A stretch of 63,354 nt of DNA from Leptospira stimsonii. Lineage in GTDB: Bacteria > Spirochaetota > Leptospiria > Leptospirales > Leptospiraceae. The stretch spans positions 1 to 63,354 of the forward strand of contig NZ_QHCT01000012.1 in NCBI RefSeq assembly GCF_003545885.1. The letters run 5' to 3'. Under the pieces are notes generated by a model. It was not told the origin of the DNA. It searched no databases and worked only from the letters and a program-made list of their open reading frames with translations. A program made the translations under genes and the position numbers. Positions 43,966 through 54,498 of the stretch are shown one piece after another. Each line of letters begins with the position of its first letter. Within the stretch, counting starts at the first letter, position 1.

Positions 43966-43977
43966 TGTCTATCTCAA

Positions 43978-44372
<395 letters not shown>

Positions 44373-44517
44373 GCCGAAATATTTTTGAAAGAAGAATGAA
44401 ACTTCGGCCTGGAGTCGCAAAAGCGGTTTAGGCAGAAGAAGGTGGTAGCAATTCAGCTTTTTAACCTTTGCAAAAGCTGAAAGTAGGGACTTCGACGGAC
44501 GGTTCCGATTTTGCGTA

Positions 44518-45010
44518 TATACGAACTTCGTGGAAACGGCGGGATTTGCTTTGGAGCGGGATTGTTTGCGCGATTATACGAACTTCGTGAAAGCGGTGGG
44601 ATTTGCTTTGGAGCGGGGATGTTTGCGCGTTTATACGAACTTCGTCAAAACGGTGAGATTTGCTTTTGAGCGGGGATATTGGGCGTATATACGAACTTCG
44701 TGGAAACGACGGGTTTTGATTTGGAGCGGGGCTGTTCATGCGTTTATACGAACTTCGTCAAAACGATGAGATTTGTTTTGGAGTTGGGATGTTCGTGCGT
44801 TTATACGAACTGCGTGAAAGCAATGTGTTTCGGGTTTGGAGCGGGCTCGTTTGCGCGTTTATACGAACTTCGTCAAAACGGCGAGATTCACTTTGGAGTT
44901 GGGATGCTCGCGCGTTTATTCGAACTTCGTCAAAGCGGCGAGATTTGCTTTGGAGCAGGGTTGCTAGGCGTTTATACGAACTTCGCAAAAGCGGTGAGAT
45001 CAGAATTCGA
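44518..45010. repeat. Tandem array of nine ~57-bp units
   Basis: Units begin TATACGAACTTCGT (one TATTCG variant) at 44518, 44575, 44632, 44688, 44745, 44802, 44860, 44917 and 44973 (periods 56-58). The rest of each unit is of the form AAAGCGGTGAGATTTGCTTT, then GGAGCGGGGATGTTTGCGCG. Because 57 is a multiple of three the array is open in several frames on both strands, but there is no ribosome-binding site. It begins about 145 bp after rnpB. The spacer before it contains TTTGCAAAAGCTGAAAGTAGGG, fragments also found in the ~75-bp array. Confidence 0.92.
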
Positions 45011-45118
45011 TTTATAGAAATGTTTTCTAAAATCCTAATTTACATAAATCGAATCTATTGAATTAAAAATTGAGTTTGGACCGGAACGCTGGATCCATTC
45101 AAGGAAGAATCAAAGACA

Positions 45119-45541
45119 ATGCCAAAGCCGATTCGTTATCAATACAGTTACTCTCAGAAAGTCGCCTGGGGAGACATGGATGCTTTTGGGCACGTGAATC
45201 ACGTAGTCTATGCCAAGTATTTTGAGAACGCGAGGGCGAATTACTTTTCCGATTTGAAGCTCTGGGATTCACCGGATCGTCCCTCGACCGGCGGACCCGT
45301 GATCACTCATATCGAAGTTGATTATAGAAAACAGGTTCGTTATCCGGAAGTCTTGGATATCACCTTACAGGTCGATTCCGTTACTTCCCGCTCCTTTCAC
45401 ATCTCTTGTACGATGTGGAATCAAGAAGGAGAATGTGTTTCGACTGCAAAGGGAGAGTTTCTCTGGTTCAACTTTGCGACTCAAAAACCGACACAACTTC
45501 CGGAAGTCTATAAGACTCTTTTTTTCCAAGGGCAAACCTAA
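45119..45541 (+). CDS. 4-hydroxybenzoyl-CoA thioesterase-family (hotdog) acyl-CoA thioesterase
   Basis: A 140-residue hotdog-fold protein. VAWGDMDAFGHVNHVVYAKYFENAR carries the catalytic Asp (GDMDAFGHVNH) of the YbgC/FadM group, followed by the strand pattern ITHIEVDYRKQVRYPEVLDI. It would hydrolyse acyl-CoA thioesters. The length is normal for the family. It is transcribed away from the tandem array. A second hotdog protein lies at 58888. Confidence 0.9.
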   Translation: MPKPIRYQYSYSQKVAWGDMDAFGHVNHVVYAKYFENARANYFSDLKLWDSPDRPSTGGPVITHIEVDYRKQVRYPEVLDITLQVDSVTSRSFHISCTMWNQEGECVSTAKGEFLWFNFATQKPTQLPEVYKTLFFQGQT

Positions 45542-45951
45542 CTTTCTTCTGAAACGCAGATAAAATTAATTTTCCGATCTCGGAAGGAAGATTCGATCTC
45601 TTTTGGACGAGAATGAATTTTTGCGGAGAAAAAAAGATTTCTCGAAAGAATCTCTTTTTACAGGAATTACGATTTAATTTTAAATTGGAGAAAGGGCACG
45701 GGCACTTTGCGCGGGGAAGAATTCAAATCATGGGTACGTTTTTTTAAGGAGCGAGCTTGATTCTTATTTTTTTGTCATCTATTGATAAAAATGTAAATAC
45801 TCTTTTCTCCTAAGAAACGGAAGCTCTTTTAAATTTTGTCTTCTTTAGACAAGACTTGAAAACTCGAAGAATGTCCGAAAAAAGAAACAGACATTCTTCT
45901 TAGAATTTCCTCTCAATCGATCATATTCTCTAAACTTTATACAATAGAATT
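45542..45951. other. Gene-free stretch between convergent genes
   Basis: About 410 bp with no gene visible. It holds a perfect 10-bp hairpin near its right end. Confidence 0.5.
45866..45899. terminator. Hairpin between convergent thioesterase and DoxX genes
   Basis: GAAGAATGTC (45866-45875) and GACATTCTTC (45890-45899) form a perfect 10-bp stem with a 14-nt A-rich loop. It lies 53 bp from the DoxX stop. T-runs are weak on both sides. Confidence 0.5.
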
Positions 45952-46398
45952 CTAAAGTAAGCTTAAGATCCAAGTGTCCAAGGAAAACGCACCTGCACCC
46001 GTAAGAACCAGGGCCAAGGCGGCACCGATCGCAAGAAGATGGAATTCATATCCTTCTCCTTTTTGCGCACCGAACCAGTTGATAAAGAAGCCGTTTTCTC
46101 TGTGAACCAAAAAGGCCGCTCCTAACATAATGATCGCGATGCTCAACGCGGTAAAACGAGTGAGAAGTCCGAACACGAGCGCGACGGAACCGAGAGATTC
46201 TCCGATGATGACAAGGAAAGCCACGATCGCAGGAAGTCCGACGGTCCCCGTAAAATAACCCATGGTTCCTTTGAAACCGTAGCCGCCGAACCATCCGAGG
46301 AGTTTTTGCGCTCCGTGTGGAAAGATTACGAGTCCTAATACCACCCTTAAAAGAAAAGGGCCAAGATCGGAATTTGTGGAAAAAAGTGTTTCTAACAT
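45952..46398 (-). CDS. DoxX-family inner-membrane protein
   Basis: A 148-residue protein with four hydrophobic helices and the DoxX motifs [26 protein letters not shown] and [22 protein letters not shown], then a Gly-rich helix near [15 protein letters not shown]. DoxX proteins are linked to oxidative stress and thiol balance in other bacteria; the role here is not shown. I chose ATG 46398 ([12 protein letters not shown]) because AAGGAG sits eight bases upstream; the open frame extends nine codons more. Confidence 0.9.
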   Translation of the reverse strand: MLETLFSTNSDLGPFLLRVVLGLVIFPHGAQKLLGWFGGYGFKGTMGYFTGTVGLPAIVAFLVIIGESLGSVALVFGLLTRFTALSIAIIMLGAAFLVHRENGFFINWFGAQKGEGYEFHLLAIGAALALVLTGAGAFSLDTWILSLL

Positions 46399-46677
46399 AA
46401 TGATTCTCCTTCTATCAACTCTCAATACTTTATGTTTGAAGTAGTTGCTTTGTTTTTAAATGATTTAAACATGAAGTAATTTGTCAACCGAAAAACAATC
46501 GTCTATTCCCTTTTTTGGAAAAAAGAAATCGATTTTGGGTACAGAAAGTGCGGGTTAGGAAGATGACGGACGTTCCGATTCTATTCTTATAAATTGGAGG
46601 TTCAAAGGTTGGTTTCGATTTGCAAGTCGGTTTAAAAAAGCTTGCTAAGCCCTGTAAAGAGGAAATGTTTTCCCGTC

Positions 46678-48036
46678 ATGTGTGATACATTCTTAGCGAC
46701 TCCTTCCTTTACGGGCAACGGTTCTATGATTTTTGGTAAGAATTCCGATCGAGAACCCAACGAGGCCCAAGCTCTTCTTCGTGTTCTTTCTCGCACGGGA
46801 GAAAAAGAGACGCAGTGCACGTATATCAAGGTTCCGAGCGTGAAAGAAACGCAGGAAGTGATCTTATCGAAACCGTTTCAGATGTGGGGAGCGGAAATGG
46901 GCGCCAATTCTTCCGGTGTCGTCATCGGTAACGAGGCGGTCTTTACAAAAATCCCATTTGAAAAAAAGAATCAAGGTCTTACTGGAATGGACCTTCTTCG
47001 GTTGGCCTTGGAACGAAGTAAGAATGCGGAGGCCGCAAGAGAAACCATTCTTCAACTCTTGGAACAGTTCGGCCCGGATGCCTGCGGTGGTTATTCAAAT
47101 TCTTCCTTTTATTATCACAATAGTTTTTTGATCGCGGATTCTCAAAACGCCTTTGTACTCGAGACTGCCGGTAAGTTCTGGGCTTGGAAAAGAATCGAAG
47201 GTTTTTATTCGATCTCGAACGGACTTACTTTGGAGGATAACTTCGATGCGATTCATCCTCGCGCGATCGAGTTTGCTCTGAAGGAAGGTTGGTTGAAAAA
47301 GGGAGAACCCTTTTCGTTTCGTAAAGTATTTTCGGATTCCTTTTTTACTTTTTTCAGCAAATGTAAACTCCGTCGAGCTCGGACCGCTTCTATGGGAGAA
47401 TCCAGAAAAGGAACATTCGGTCCTCGAGACGCGATGGAAATTCTGAGACAAGAAGGTGAGCCGGGGAATTCCCATTCTTTTTATCCTTCTTCTTCCGATA
47501 TGGGTTCCGTTTGTCTTCACGCGACCGGACCGATTACGCCTAACGGTACTACGGGTTCTTTTGTGGCTGAGTTGAAAAACGAAACTTCTAAAAATCGTTT
47601 CTGGTTTACGGGAACTGCGATTCCCTCGATTTCTCTTTTTCTTCCCGCGGGTTTTCCCGGTACCAGTTTTTTAGAGAAGAATTTCGAACAACCGAGCGCG
47701 TTCTTGGATACTTCTCTTTGGTGGACTCACGAAAAATTTTATAGAGAGATTCAGCGTTTTTATCCGGACGCAAAAAATTTGGTTCAACCCAGAATCGCTT
47801 CTCTGGAAGAAGAATGGTTTCAAGAACTTTCCAAATTGGAAAAGAATTCCAATCCTTCCAAAGAAATCGATCTTTTGAGCGAAAAGGCAGGTCGAGTGGC
47901 TCTTCAAGAATATCGTTTTTGGAACGCGAATTTGTTAAACGAATTAAAAAAGAAACGTCCCAAGAAGGCCTTCGCGCCGTTTTACAACCTGCAATGGTCC
48001 TCTTGGAATCGGAAAGTCGGAATCAGCGTTTCTTAG
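46678..48036 (+). CDS. Secernin-like / C69-family Ntn hydrolase
   Basis: A 452-residue protein. With the start at ATG 46678 it begins [31 protein letters not shown]: Cys2, exposed after Met removal, is the expected nucleophile of the C69 peptidase/secernin group, and FGKNSDR is the conserved block. Further matches are [25 protein letters not shown] and [20 protein letters not shown]. It probably cleaves an amide bond (dipeptidase-like); the substrate is unknown. Starting at 46642 would bury the Cys. Its end overlaps the convergent terC-like gene by 14 bp. Confidence 0.87.
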   Translation: MCDTFLATPSFTGNGSMIFGKNSDREPNEAQALLRVLSRTGEKETQCTYIKVPSVKETQEVILSKPFQMWGAEMGANSSGVVIGNEAVFTKIPFEKKNQGLTGMDLLRLALERSKNAEAARETILQLLEQFGPDACGGYSNSSFYYHNSFLIADSQNAFVLETAGKFWAWKRIEGFYSISNGLTLEDNFDAIHPRAIEFALKEGWLKKGEPFSFRKVFSDSFFTFFSKCKLRRARTASMGESRKGTFGPRDAMEILRQEGEPGNSHSFYPSSSDMGSVCLHATGPITPNGTTGSFVAELKNETSKNRFWFTGTAIPSISLFLPAGFPGTSFLEKNFEQPSAFLDTSLWWTHEKFYREIQRFYPDAKNLVQPRIASLEEEWFQELSKLEKNSNPSKEIDLLSEKAGRVALQEYRFWNANLLNELKKKRPKKAFAPFYNLQWSSWNRKVGISVS

Positions 48037-48742
48037 ATGCGGCTTTGCGGATTCTTAAATTGATGAGTTCGACTCCGAGAGAGAAAGCCATCGAAAAATA
48101 GACGTATCCTTTCGGGATATGAAAGTGAAGCCCGTCCGCAAACAACATAGCTCCGATCATGATCAAAAATGAAAGCGCAAGAATTTTCATCGTCGGGTGT
48201 TCGTTGATAAAATCGCTGACCGCGCCCGAGAAAATCAACATCACGATCATCGAAAGAAGGACGGCGACCACCATCACTTCAAAGTGTCCGGATAAGCCGA
48301 CTGCCGTTACGATGGAATCCACCGAGAAAATAATGTCCAAGAGAATGAGTTGTACGATCACTCCCCAGAAGGAAACTTTTTCTTTCTCGGATCCGGAATG
48401 TCCGTCTTCGGCTCCTTCTATCTTTCCGTGAATTTCGCTCGTGCTCTTTGCTATGAGGAAAAGTCCCCCGCCTAACATGATAAGATCTCTTCCGGAGATC
48501 GCAAAATCAAAGACGGTGAAGAGCGCGTTGGTAAGCGAGGCGATCCAAGTGACCGCAAAGAGAAGTCCGATTCTAAATCCAAGGGCAAGTGTAAGTCCTA
48601 AATTTCTCGCCTTAGCCTGTTGATTTTTGGGAAGTTTTCCGGCTACGATGGATAGGAAGACGATGTTATCGATTCCAAGGACGATTTCCATGAGGGTTAA
48701 GGTTAGGATTGCGATGATCTTATCGGGAGTCAGGAGTTCCAT
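48023..48742 (-). CDS. TerC-family membrane protein
   Basis: A 239-residue protein with seven hydrophobic segments. The TerC signatures are both present: [19 protein letters not shown] in the first half and [18 protein letters not shown] in the second, with the paired acidic residues (GIDN, SVDS) expected to bind a metal such as manganese. A cytoplasmic loop of about 25 residues is Glu/Lys/Gly-rich ([15 protein letters not shown]). TerC relatives help metallate exported proteins or export manganese. The gene overlaps the secernin-like gene tail to tail. Confidence 0.9.
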   Translation of the reverse strand: MELLTPDKIIAILTLTLMEIVLGIDNIVFLSIVAGKLPKNQQAKARNLGLTLALGFRIGLLFAVTWIASLTNALFTVFDFAISGRDLIMLGGGLFLIAKSTSEIHGKIEGAEDGHSGSEKEKVSFWGVIVQLILLDIIFSVDSIVTAVGLSGHFEVMVVAVLLSMIVMLIFSGAVSDFINEHPTMKILALSFLIMIGAMLFADGLHFHIPKGYVYFSMAFSLGVELINLRIRKAASKKR

Positions 48743-48817
48743 GCAAATGCAGTTAATTTTTCGAAAACAAAGAAATCAATCGATTTACAAGGAAATTTAA
48801 GAGGTCATACTGGAAGT

Positions 48818-49381
48818 ATGGAGTTTCTTCCGGAAGTTTTTCGAACCAAAGAGGTGAGTGGAATCCATCTGCGTGCCAAGACGATTCTTCCTTGTCTCCC
48901 TCCTCGTTTGAGCCTTCTCGTCTTTCTGAGACATTCCGGTTGTATTTTTAGCAGAGAAGCCGTTCAAGATCTCAGAGAAATTTCCGAGTCTTGTCTTTCT
49001 TTTCCTCCGATTCTTTTTTTCTTTCCGGGAGAATTAGGAGAAGCCAAAGAATTTTTCGGAGAAATCTGGGAAGAGGCTTCGGTTGTAGCCGATTCGAGGG
49101 TTGAATTCTATCAGAATCTCGGTTTAAAAAATGCGACTCTGGTCCAGTTAGCGGGTCCCGAAGTTTTGATCGGAACGGCAAGGGCCACTCTCAAAGGCCT
49201 TTTTTATGGGATTCCCGGAAGGAATTCTCTGCGAATGCCCGGAGCCTTTTTGGTCGTAAAGGATCGAATCGTCTGGGAACACGAATACAGACATATCGGA
49301 GATCATCCCGACTGGAGAAATCTTCCCGGGGTCACTCTGATTCCCGGCGCGGAATTCGGTCCGGACGTGATGCCTGCGTAA
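48818..49381 (+). CDS. AhpC/TSA-related thioredoxin-fold protein (SelL/PRXL2-like)
   Basis: A 187-residue thioredoxin-fold protein. The active-site stretch [22 protein letters not shown] resembles the peroxiredoxin-like AhpC/TSA2 group, in which FLRHxGCxFC is usual; here the second Cys of the CxxC is Ser, leaving one redox Cys. The remainder ([39 protein letters not shown]) fits the same family. It is probably a thiol-dependent antioxidant of the one-Cys type. A DEAD-box helicase gene follows after 72 bp. Confidence 0.75.
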   Translation: MEFLPEVFRTKEVSGIHLRAKTILPCLPPRLSLLVFLRHSGCIFSREAVQDLREISESCLSFPPILFFFPGELGEAKEFFGEIWEEASVVADSRVEFYQNLGLKNATLVQLAGPEVLIGTARATLKGLFYGIPGRNSLRMPGAFLVVKDRIVWEHEYRHIGDHPDWRNLPGVTLIPGAEFGPDVMPA

Positions 49382-49453
49382 AAAAAGGAAAACTTATTCT
49401 TCTATTCTCTTTGGGGGATCTCTCAAAATCTGGATGAAACAAGTCGGTTCCCA

Positions 49454-50731
49454 TTGCACAATCCAATAGAAAATTTTTCAAATCTTCCCCTTGCTCCTTT
49501 AATCCAACAATCCATCAAAGACGTCGGTTATTCGAAACCGACTCCGATCCAAATTCAGGCGATTCCTCCTTTGCTCGAAGGAAAGGACCTTTTGGGCTGT
49601 GCCCAAACGGGAACCGGAAAAACGGCCGCCTTTGCGCTCCCGATTCTTCATCGTTTATTTACGAATTCGAGAAAGGCCGCACCGAAACAAACCCGAGTTT
49701 TAGTTTTAACTCCTACGAGAGAACTTGCGATTCAAGTTCATGATAGTTTTAAAGTCTACGGTCAACACTTGAAATTGAAAACCGCCGTGATCTTCGGGGG
49801 CGTCGGTCAGAGTCCTCAGGTGAAAAGTCTTTCTTCCGGCGTGGACATTCTTGTGGCGACTCCAGGAAGGCTCGTGGATCTGATCGATCAAAGATTCTTA
49901 AGTTTGAGCGAACTCGAAGTTTTCGTTTTGGATGAAGCAGATCGGATGCTCGACATGGGTTTTATTCACTCGATCAAAAAGATCATCGCGATGTTGCCGA
50001 AAAAACGTCATAATCTTTTCTTCTCCGCGACGATGCCCCCTGATATCGAAAAACTTGCGGGGACGATGCTCGTAAATCCGGTTCGAATCGAAGTGACTCC
50101 GGTTTCTTCGACGGTGGAACTGATTCAGCAATCCGTAATGTTCGTGGATTCGGATAAGAAAAAGGAACTTCTAAAACATCTCTTTAAGAATCCGGAACTC
50201 AAACGGGTGATCGTTTTTACGAAGACAAAACACGGAGCCAATCGTGTTTCCGAACTTTTGGGGAAGAGCGGAATTTCGGTGGACGTGATTCATGGGAACA
50301 AATCCCAATCCGCGAGACAAAGGGCTTTAGAAGATTTTAGAGCCGGAAAAATCCGCGCCCTCATCGCGACCGATATCGCCGCAAGAGGGATCGACATCGA
50401 TGAGATTTCCCACGTGATCAATTACGAAATTCCGAATATTCCGGAGAGTTACGTTCATAGAATCGGAAGAACCGCGAGAGCCGGGACACAAGGTGTCGCG
50501 ATTTCGTTATGCGACATGGAAGAGAGGGCATTCGTTCGAGACATCGAAAGAGTGATCGGACAGAAGATTCCCGTCAATCAACATCAGCCCTTCCATTCGG
50601 AAAACGTAATGCACTTTACCGGAAGGATCAAGCCCAAGACGAATTCAGGAGGAAGACCTCCGCAGAGATTTCATTCTTCACCGAGTCGAAAGAAGTCGAA
50701 TTTCCCTTCGAAGCAGAGATCTTTTCGTTAG
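49454..50731 (+). CDS. DEAD-box RNA helicase (RhlE-like)
   Basis: A 425-residue RNA helicase. All core motifs are visible: Q motif KPTPIQIQAIP, Walker A AQTGTGKT, PTRELAIQ, TPGRL, DEAD in VLDEADRMLDMGF, SAT in FFSATMP, then domain 2 with VIFTKTK, TDIAARGIDI and HRIGRTARAG. A short basic carboxy tail (RPPQRFHSSPSRKKSNFPSKQRSFR region) would contact RNA. The start is TTG 49454. Copy D of the dispersed element follows 19 bp after its stop. Confidence 0.93.
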   Translation: MHNPIENFSNLPLAPLIQQSIKDVGYSKPTPIQIQAIPPLLEGKDLLGCAQTGTGKTAAFALPILHRLFTNSRKAAPKQTRVLVLTPTRELAIQVHDSFKVYGQHLKLKTAVIFGGVGQSPQVKSLSSGVDILVATPGRLVDLIDQRFLSLSELEVFVLDEADRMLDMGFIHSIKKIIAMLPKKRHNLFFSATMPPDIEKLAGTMLVNPVRIEVTPVSSTVELIQQSVMFVDSDKKKELLKHLFKNPELKRVIVFTKTKHGANRVSELLGKSGISVDVIHGNKSQSARQRALEDFRAGKIRALIATDIAARGIDIDEISHVINYEIPNIPESYVHRIGRTARAGTQGVAISLCDMEERAFVRDIERVIGQKIPVNQHQPFHSENVMHFTGRIKPKTNSGGRPPQRFHSSPSRKKSNFPSKQRSFR

Positions 50732-50750
50732 AAGCGCGAGCGAGTAAGAC

Positions 50751-50921
50751 CTTGTCGTAGTTCCGACGACTTTTCCGTGAAAGTCGCGCGCCCCCACCCT
50801 GAATGGGTGGAGGAGGCGGGTCCGCGGGAAACCTCGGATGAACTTTCCTCTATCAGAAAATTCTCCTTTTCGCAAGTGCAATTCTCTCCCACGATCTCTT
50901 GTCGTAGTTCCGACGACTTTT
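50751..50921 (+). repeat. Dispersed palindromic intergenic element, copy D
   Basis: The hairpin CCACCC-TGAAT-GGGTGG (50794-50810), the AT-rich block CTCTATCAGAAAATT and CGCAAG match copies A-C. Unlike the others, its two ends are identical direct repeats: CTTGTCGTAGTTCCGACGAC followed by TTTT at 50751-50774 and 50898-50921. It sits between the helicase gene and the convergent uspA-like gene. Confidence 0.8.
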
Positions 50922-50954
50922 TCCTTTCTTCACAATGCGACGTACTTTTGATTC

Positions 50955-51389
50955 TTATCTCACAACGGTCACGGAACAAGGGGCGTGGTGGACGATTCGG
51001 TCCGAAACGGAGCCAACCAAAAATCTTCCTACAGCCGAGAGTCCTCTCGATCCGATTACGATCATGTCATATTTTCCTTTTGCGGCGGTCTCAACGATCG
51101 TGTCCGCAGGATACCCCTCTAGGACCAAACGATCCCATTTGATCTCCGGAGATTCATCCAAGATGGAATGAATTTTTTCGAATCTCTGTTCGCTGATCCA
51201 TTTGACCCTGTCCTTCCCTTCCGGAGCTTTTTCATAATAACCCGGGAGAGGGCCGAATTCTTCCACGACTTCTAAGATCGTCAGACTTCCTCCGGAAGCT
51301 TTGGCAAGCGCGATCCCCATCTCCAACGCCTTCTTCGAACTCTCGGAGCCATCCACAGGAACCAGTATTTTTTTAATCAGTCTTTGCAT
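50955..51389 (-). CDS. Universal stress protein (UspA family)
   Basis: A 144-residue protein. The amino end [24 protein letters not shown] and the carboxy ATP-binding motif [20 protein letters not shown] (GxxG-x9-GS) are typical of the ATP-binding subgroup of UspA. It supports survival under stress or energy limitation. I chose ATG 51389 ([12 protein letters not shown]); the open frame extends to 51488 without homology. It diverges from the sigma-like gene at 51553. Confidence 0.92.
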   Translation of the reverse strand: MQRLIKKILVPVDGSESSKKALEMGIALAKASGGSLTILEVVEEFGPLPGYYEKAPEGKDRVKWISEQRFEKIHSILDESPEIKWDRLVLEGYPADTIVETAAKGKYDMIVIGSRGLSAVGRFLVGSVSDRIVHHAPCSVTVVR

Positions 51390-51552
51390 GTTTGTTTCTC
51401 TTTTTTTCCCAAAATTGTATCTCTCTCGAGATTGTTTTCCAATCAAAAAATGAAGAATTTTATCCAAAGAAAGATTGATTTTGATCAAAGGTGGAAGATC
51501 GATTCCTCAAAAGTTTTGGACAAAGAAGCTTCCGATCCACCTCTTTTCGACT

Positions 51553-52401
51553 ATGAATCAAAAGACAGATATCGATCGTATATTAATAAATTCTTATTTA
51601 GAATATAAAAGAACCGGTAAGTCCGATTCTCTCCTCAAGCAGGCTGAATTTTGGATCAAACGATTTGCGACTCGAAAATATACTCTGGATGAAGATGGAA
51701 GGGCGGAAGTGATTCTTAAATTCATTCAAAAAATCGAAATCTTTTCCAAAATCTTTGAAACAAAAGGTTATCGAAATTTCCCTGCCTTCGCCTTTGTCTT
51801 CTGGAAACATCTCGTCTACAATCAATGGAAAAAGGAAAGAATCCTTTCTCAAAAAGAGGCTTCTTTTTTGGATCCGGATCGACTGGAAGGATCTCCTTTT
51901 TTCGAACCGGATTATGAACTTTCTATCGATCCTTTCCGAAATTTTCTCCGAGAGAATCTGGAAAATCTGGATCGAAGAGGAACACTCATCTTCAAATTAA
52001 AACACAATCTCTATTTGGAAAGAAAGGAGATCCTCCTCCTCAAGAGTATTCTCCTTGCCTCAGGAAATTCCATCCCCGAATTTTTACGCGAGAGAAAAGA
52101 AAAACGATTTCGCACTCGAAATAAGGAACTTCTACTTTTGGAAAAATTGGAATCCTCTCATCAAATCCTCTTTTCCAAACGAAAGGACGCGAGTTTTGTC
52201 TCTTCGAGGTTGAAGGAAAAATTCAAAAGAAAACTTCTGAGAACGGATTCGATCTATACATTTTTGGAAATCGGAATCTGGTTTGGTTGGAGCGAGCACG
52301 TTGTCAAAAGGCTTTATCACCAAACAATGAATCGTCTCCGAAGCGCCGGACTTGACTCGGAACAAGCATTGGCCTTCGAACCGGACACAAAGACCGCATA
52401 A
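51553..52401 (+). CDS. Divergent sigma-70-like protein, unknown function
   Basis: A 282-residue, very basic protein of unrecognised family. The first ~100 residues look like a sigma region 2 (AEVILKFIQKIEIFSKIF, then FPAFAFVFWKHLVYNQWKKER, where region 2 of ECF factors usually ends RNxxxDxxR). The last ~50 residues (YTFLEIGIWFGWSEHVVKRLYHQTMNRLRSAG) have the helix-turn-helix shape of region 4. The middle is Leu/Lys/Arg-rich and helical. I chose ATG 51553 (MNQKTDIDRILI); the frame extends to 51475. The sigma interpretation is inference. Confidence 0.6.
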   Translation: MNQKTDIDRILINSYLEYKRTGKSDSLLKQAEFWIKRFATRKYTLDEDGRAEVILKFIQKIEIFSKIFETKGYRNFPAFAFVFWKHLVYNQWKKERILSQKEASFLDPDRLEGSPFFEPDYELSIDPFRNFLRENLENLDRRGTLIFKLKHNLYLERKEILLLKSILLASGNSIPEFLRERKEKRFRTRNKELLLLEKLESSHQILFSKRKDASFVSSRLKEKFKRKLLRTDSIYTFLEIGIWFGWSEHVVKRLYHQTMNRLRSAGLDSEQALAFEPDTKTA

Positions 52402-52676
52402 GAGACGTAGATTCTTGGAAACAAAAACCGATTAGGGAAGAATCCTCTGATTCCGACTTTTTCGATGAAGGAATCAAGCCGATCCTATCTTTTCCAATCT
52501 CGAAGTCGGTTGCAAAATTTGTGTCAGAATCCGGTCTTTTTGAGAAAGGAACGATCCGTTGGATGGGAATTCTTTACCTCCGTGTTTTCAAAAAAAAATA
52601 GGGTCGTCTGATAAAAAGTGGATCAGTAAGATCCTTATTATATCTTGGTTGTTCGAATTTTAAAAAAGAGTAAGAA

Positions 52677-54479
52677 ATGAATCAGTCAGAATCACTCAAA
52701 CTTAGATGGAAATTAACAGTCGGTTTGGAATTGCTCACAACGATTTTGGCGGTTCCTTTGGCGGTCTTATTTATTATCTCTGCGGGAGGATATGATTTCG
52801 ATCAGGCGATCGCGGTCATTATTGCGGCCGCGATTTCAACGCTGACTTCTTATGTGCTTCCTACGATCCGCTTTTTTTATTTGGGAAGAATCCTTCAAAA
52901 TCTGGAAGACCAGACTTGGTTTTCTCTCAATACACAGCAGAGGGTCGCGGTAAAAACGAAAATTCTGAACTTCCCAGTTTATAATTCCATTTTTTATCTG
53001 GTTCAGTGGAGTTTAGGAATTCCATTTGCGTGGTGGCTCATGCATTTCTTTTTTACACCCACCTTTTTGGAATCCATTCCATTTGCTTTTCTTCCGTTGA
53101 TCATCTATCCGATTTTGGGAGTATCCCATTTTTTCCTCACCGAATCCAGCTTTGTCGATATCTTGGAATCGGATCGCCTCAACGAAGTTCAGATCGATTC
53201 CGATCGGATTCTTATGGTGGGAGTTCACGCGAGAATCTTTAGTACGATCACGGCGATCGCAATCCTACCGATCATCATTCTCGGCTACCTCCTTTTCGAA
53301 GAGACCTCAGGTTGGATCAAACTGGGAGACGTGACCATTCCTCTGATTCTAACGTTGGTTTTTATGCTGATCGCGGTCGTTGTGGCTTCGTATCAGCTTT
53401 CCCTCACGATCCGGAGAAATTCCGAAAACATGATTCGTATTTTCGGAGAAATGTCCAACGGAAATCTTACCCACGTCCTTCCGATGGTATCGAGCGACGA
53501 ATTGGGTTCCAACAGTCGCGCACTGAATGAATTTGTTAAGCGACTTCGAATTATCGTAAAAAGTGTTTCGAGAGAAGCGGAAAAATTGTCCGGAAGTTCC
53601 AAAACTCTCGGAGATAACACGAAAGATTTGTCCAGAAAGATGCAGGACCAAGCCGCGTCCACGGAAGAAATGAGTTCCGGAGTGGAAGAGATCGCCGCTT
53701 CGATCCATTCTACGGCGTCGCGTGCGGACGGTCAGACTCAAATCGCGAAAAAGGCCCAAGCCTCCTTAGTGGAACTGGAAGGAAGAATCCGCCAGGTTCA
53801 CACAGCGCTTCTCGAAACGAAGGTCGACGCGGATCGGATGAGGAGCGAAACCAAAAGTGGAGAGGACGCCTTACAAGGTACTCAAAAAGCGATGGAAGCG
53901 ATCGAAGAAAGTACTTCTAAAATGGGAGCGACCGTAAACGTCATCAAAGACATCACGGACCGAATCGGCTTACTTTCGTTAAACGCCGCGATCGAGGCCG
54001 CTAGGGCAGGAGAAGCCGGAAAAGGATTCGCTGTCGTCGCTCAGGAAATCGCAAAGCTCGGAGAGCAGACTCAGGACAACGCGAAACGAATTACGAGTGC
54101 GATCGCGGAAGCGTTAAATGCCACGAAGAGCGGAAGAGAAGTGATCGAATCGACTCAGACCGTTTTTAAAAGAATCGGGGACACGGTGGAAGTCACACTG
54201 GATCGGGTATCGGCGGTAACAAAACTTTCGGATTCTCAACTTGTGGCGAGCGAACAAGTGAAATCGGCGTTTTCGGATCTTTCCGTTTCTTCGGATGAAA
54301 TTCGAAACCATACACAGGAACAAGCGCAGACTTCGACGGAATTTTCCAAAACGATCGTCGCCATTTCAGAAACTACCGAATTCTTAAATCAAGTCGTATC
54401 CGAAATCGACGAACTCGCCATCAAATTAAACGAACAAGCCGGAAAACTCAAATCCGAAGTGGAATTTTTTACGACCTAA
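52677..54479 (+). CDS. Methyl-accepting chemotaxis protein with six-helix membrane sensor
   Basis: A 600-residue chemoreceptor. The amino half has about six hydrophobic helices (residues 12-245) with almost no periplasmic domain, so it senses within or through the membrane. A HAMP-like segment ([26 protein letters not shown]) leads into the signalling domain with the tip sequence [31 protein letters not shown]. It lacks the periplasmic sensor seen in the receptor at 28370. AGTAAG precedes the ATG. It is convergent with the M20 peptidase gene, 19 bp apart. Confidence 0.92.
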   Translation: MNQSESLKLRWKLTVGLELLTTILAVPLAVLFIISAGGYDFDQAIAVIIAAAISTLTSYVLPTIRFFYLGRILQNLEDQTWFSLNTQQRVAVKTKILNFPVYNSIFYLVQWSLGIPFAWWLMHFFFTPTFLESIPFAFLPLIIYPILGVSHFFLTESSFVDILESDRLNEVQIDSDRILMVGVHARIFSTITAIAILPIIILGYLLFEETSGWIKLGDVTIPLILTLVFMLIAVVVASYQLSLTIRRNSENMIRIFGEMSNGNLTHVLPMVSSDELGSNSRALNEFVKRLRIIVKSVSREAEKLSGSSKTLGDNTKDLSRKMQDQAASTEEMSSGVEEIAASIHSTASRADGQTQIAKKAQASLVELEGRIRQVHTALLETKVDADRMRSETKSGEDALQGTQKAMEAIEESTSKMGATVNVIKDITDRIGLLSLNAAIEAARAGEAGKGFAVVAQEIAKLGEQTQDNAKRITSAIAEALNATKSGREVIESTQTVFKRIGDTVEVTLDRVSAVTKLSDSQLVASEQVKSAFSDLSVSSDEIRNHTQEQAQTSTEFSKTIVAISETTEFLNQVVSEIDELAIKLNEQAGKLKSEVEFFTT

Positions 54480-54498
54480 TCGAAAACGACTTCGTTTA

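Noticed and set aside
44530..45061. Open frames on both strands across the ~57-bp array
   Set aside because: The period is a multiple of three, so frames stay open by construction; no ribosome-binding site and no continuation into unique sequence.
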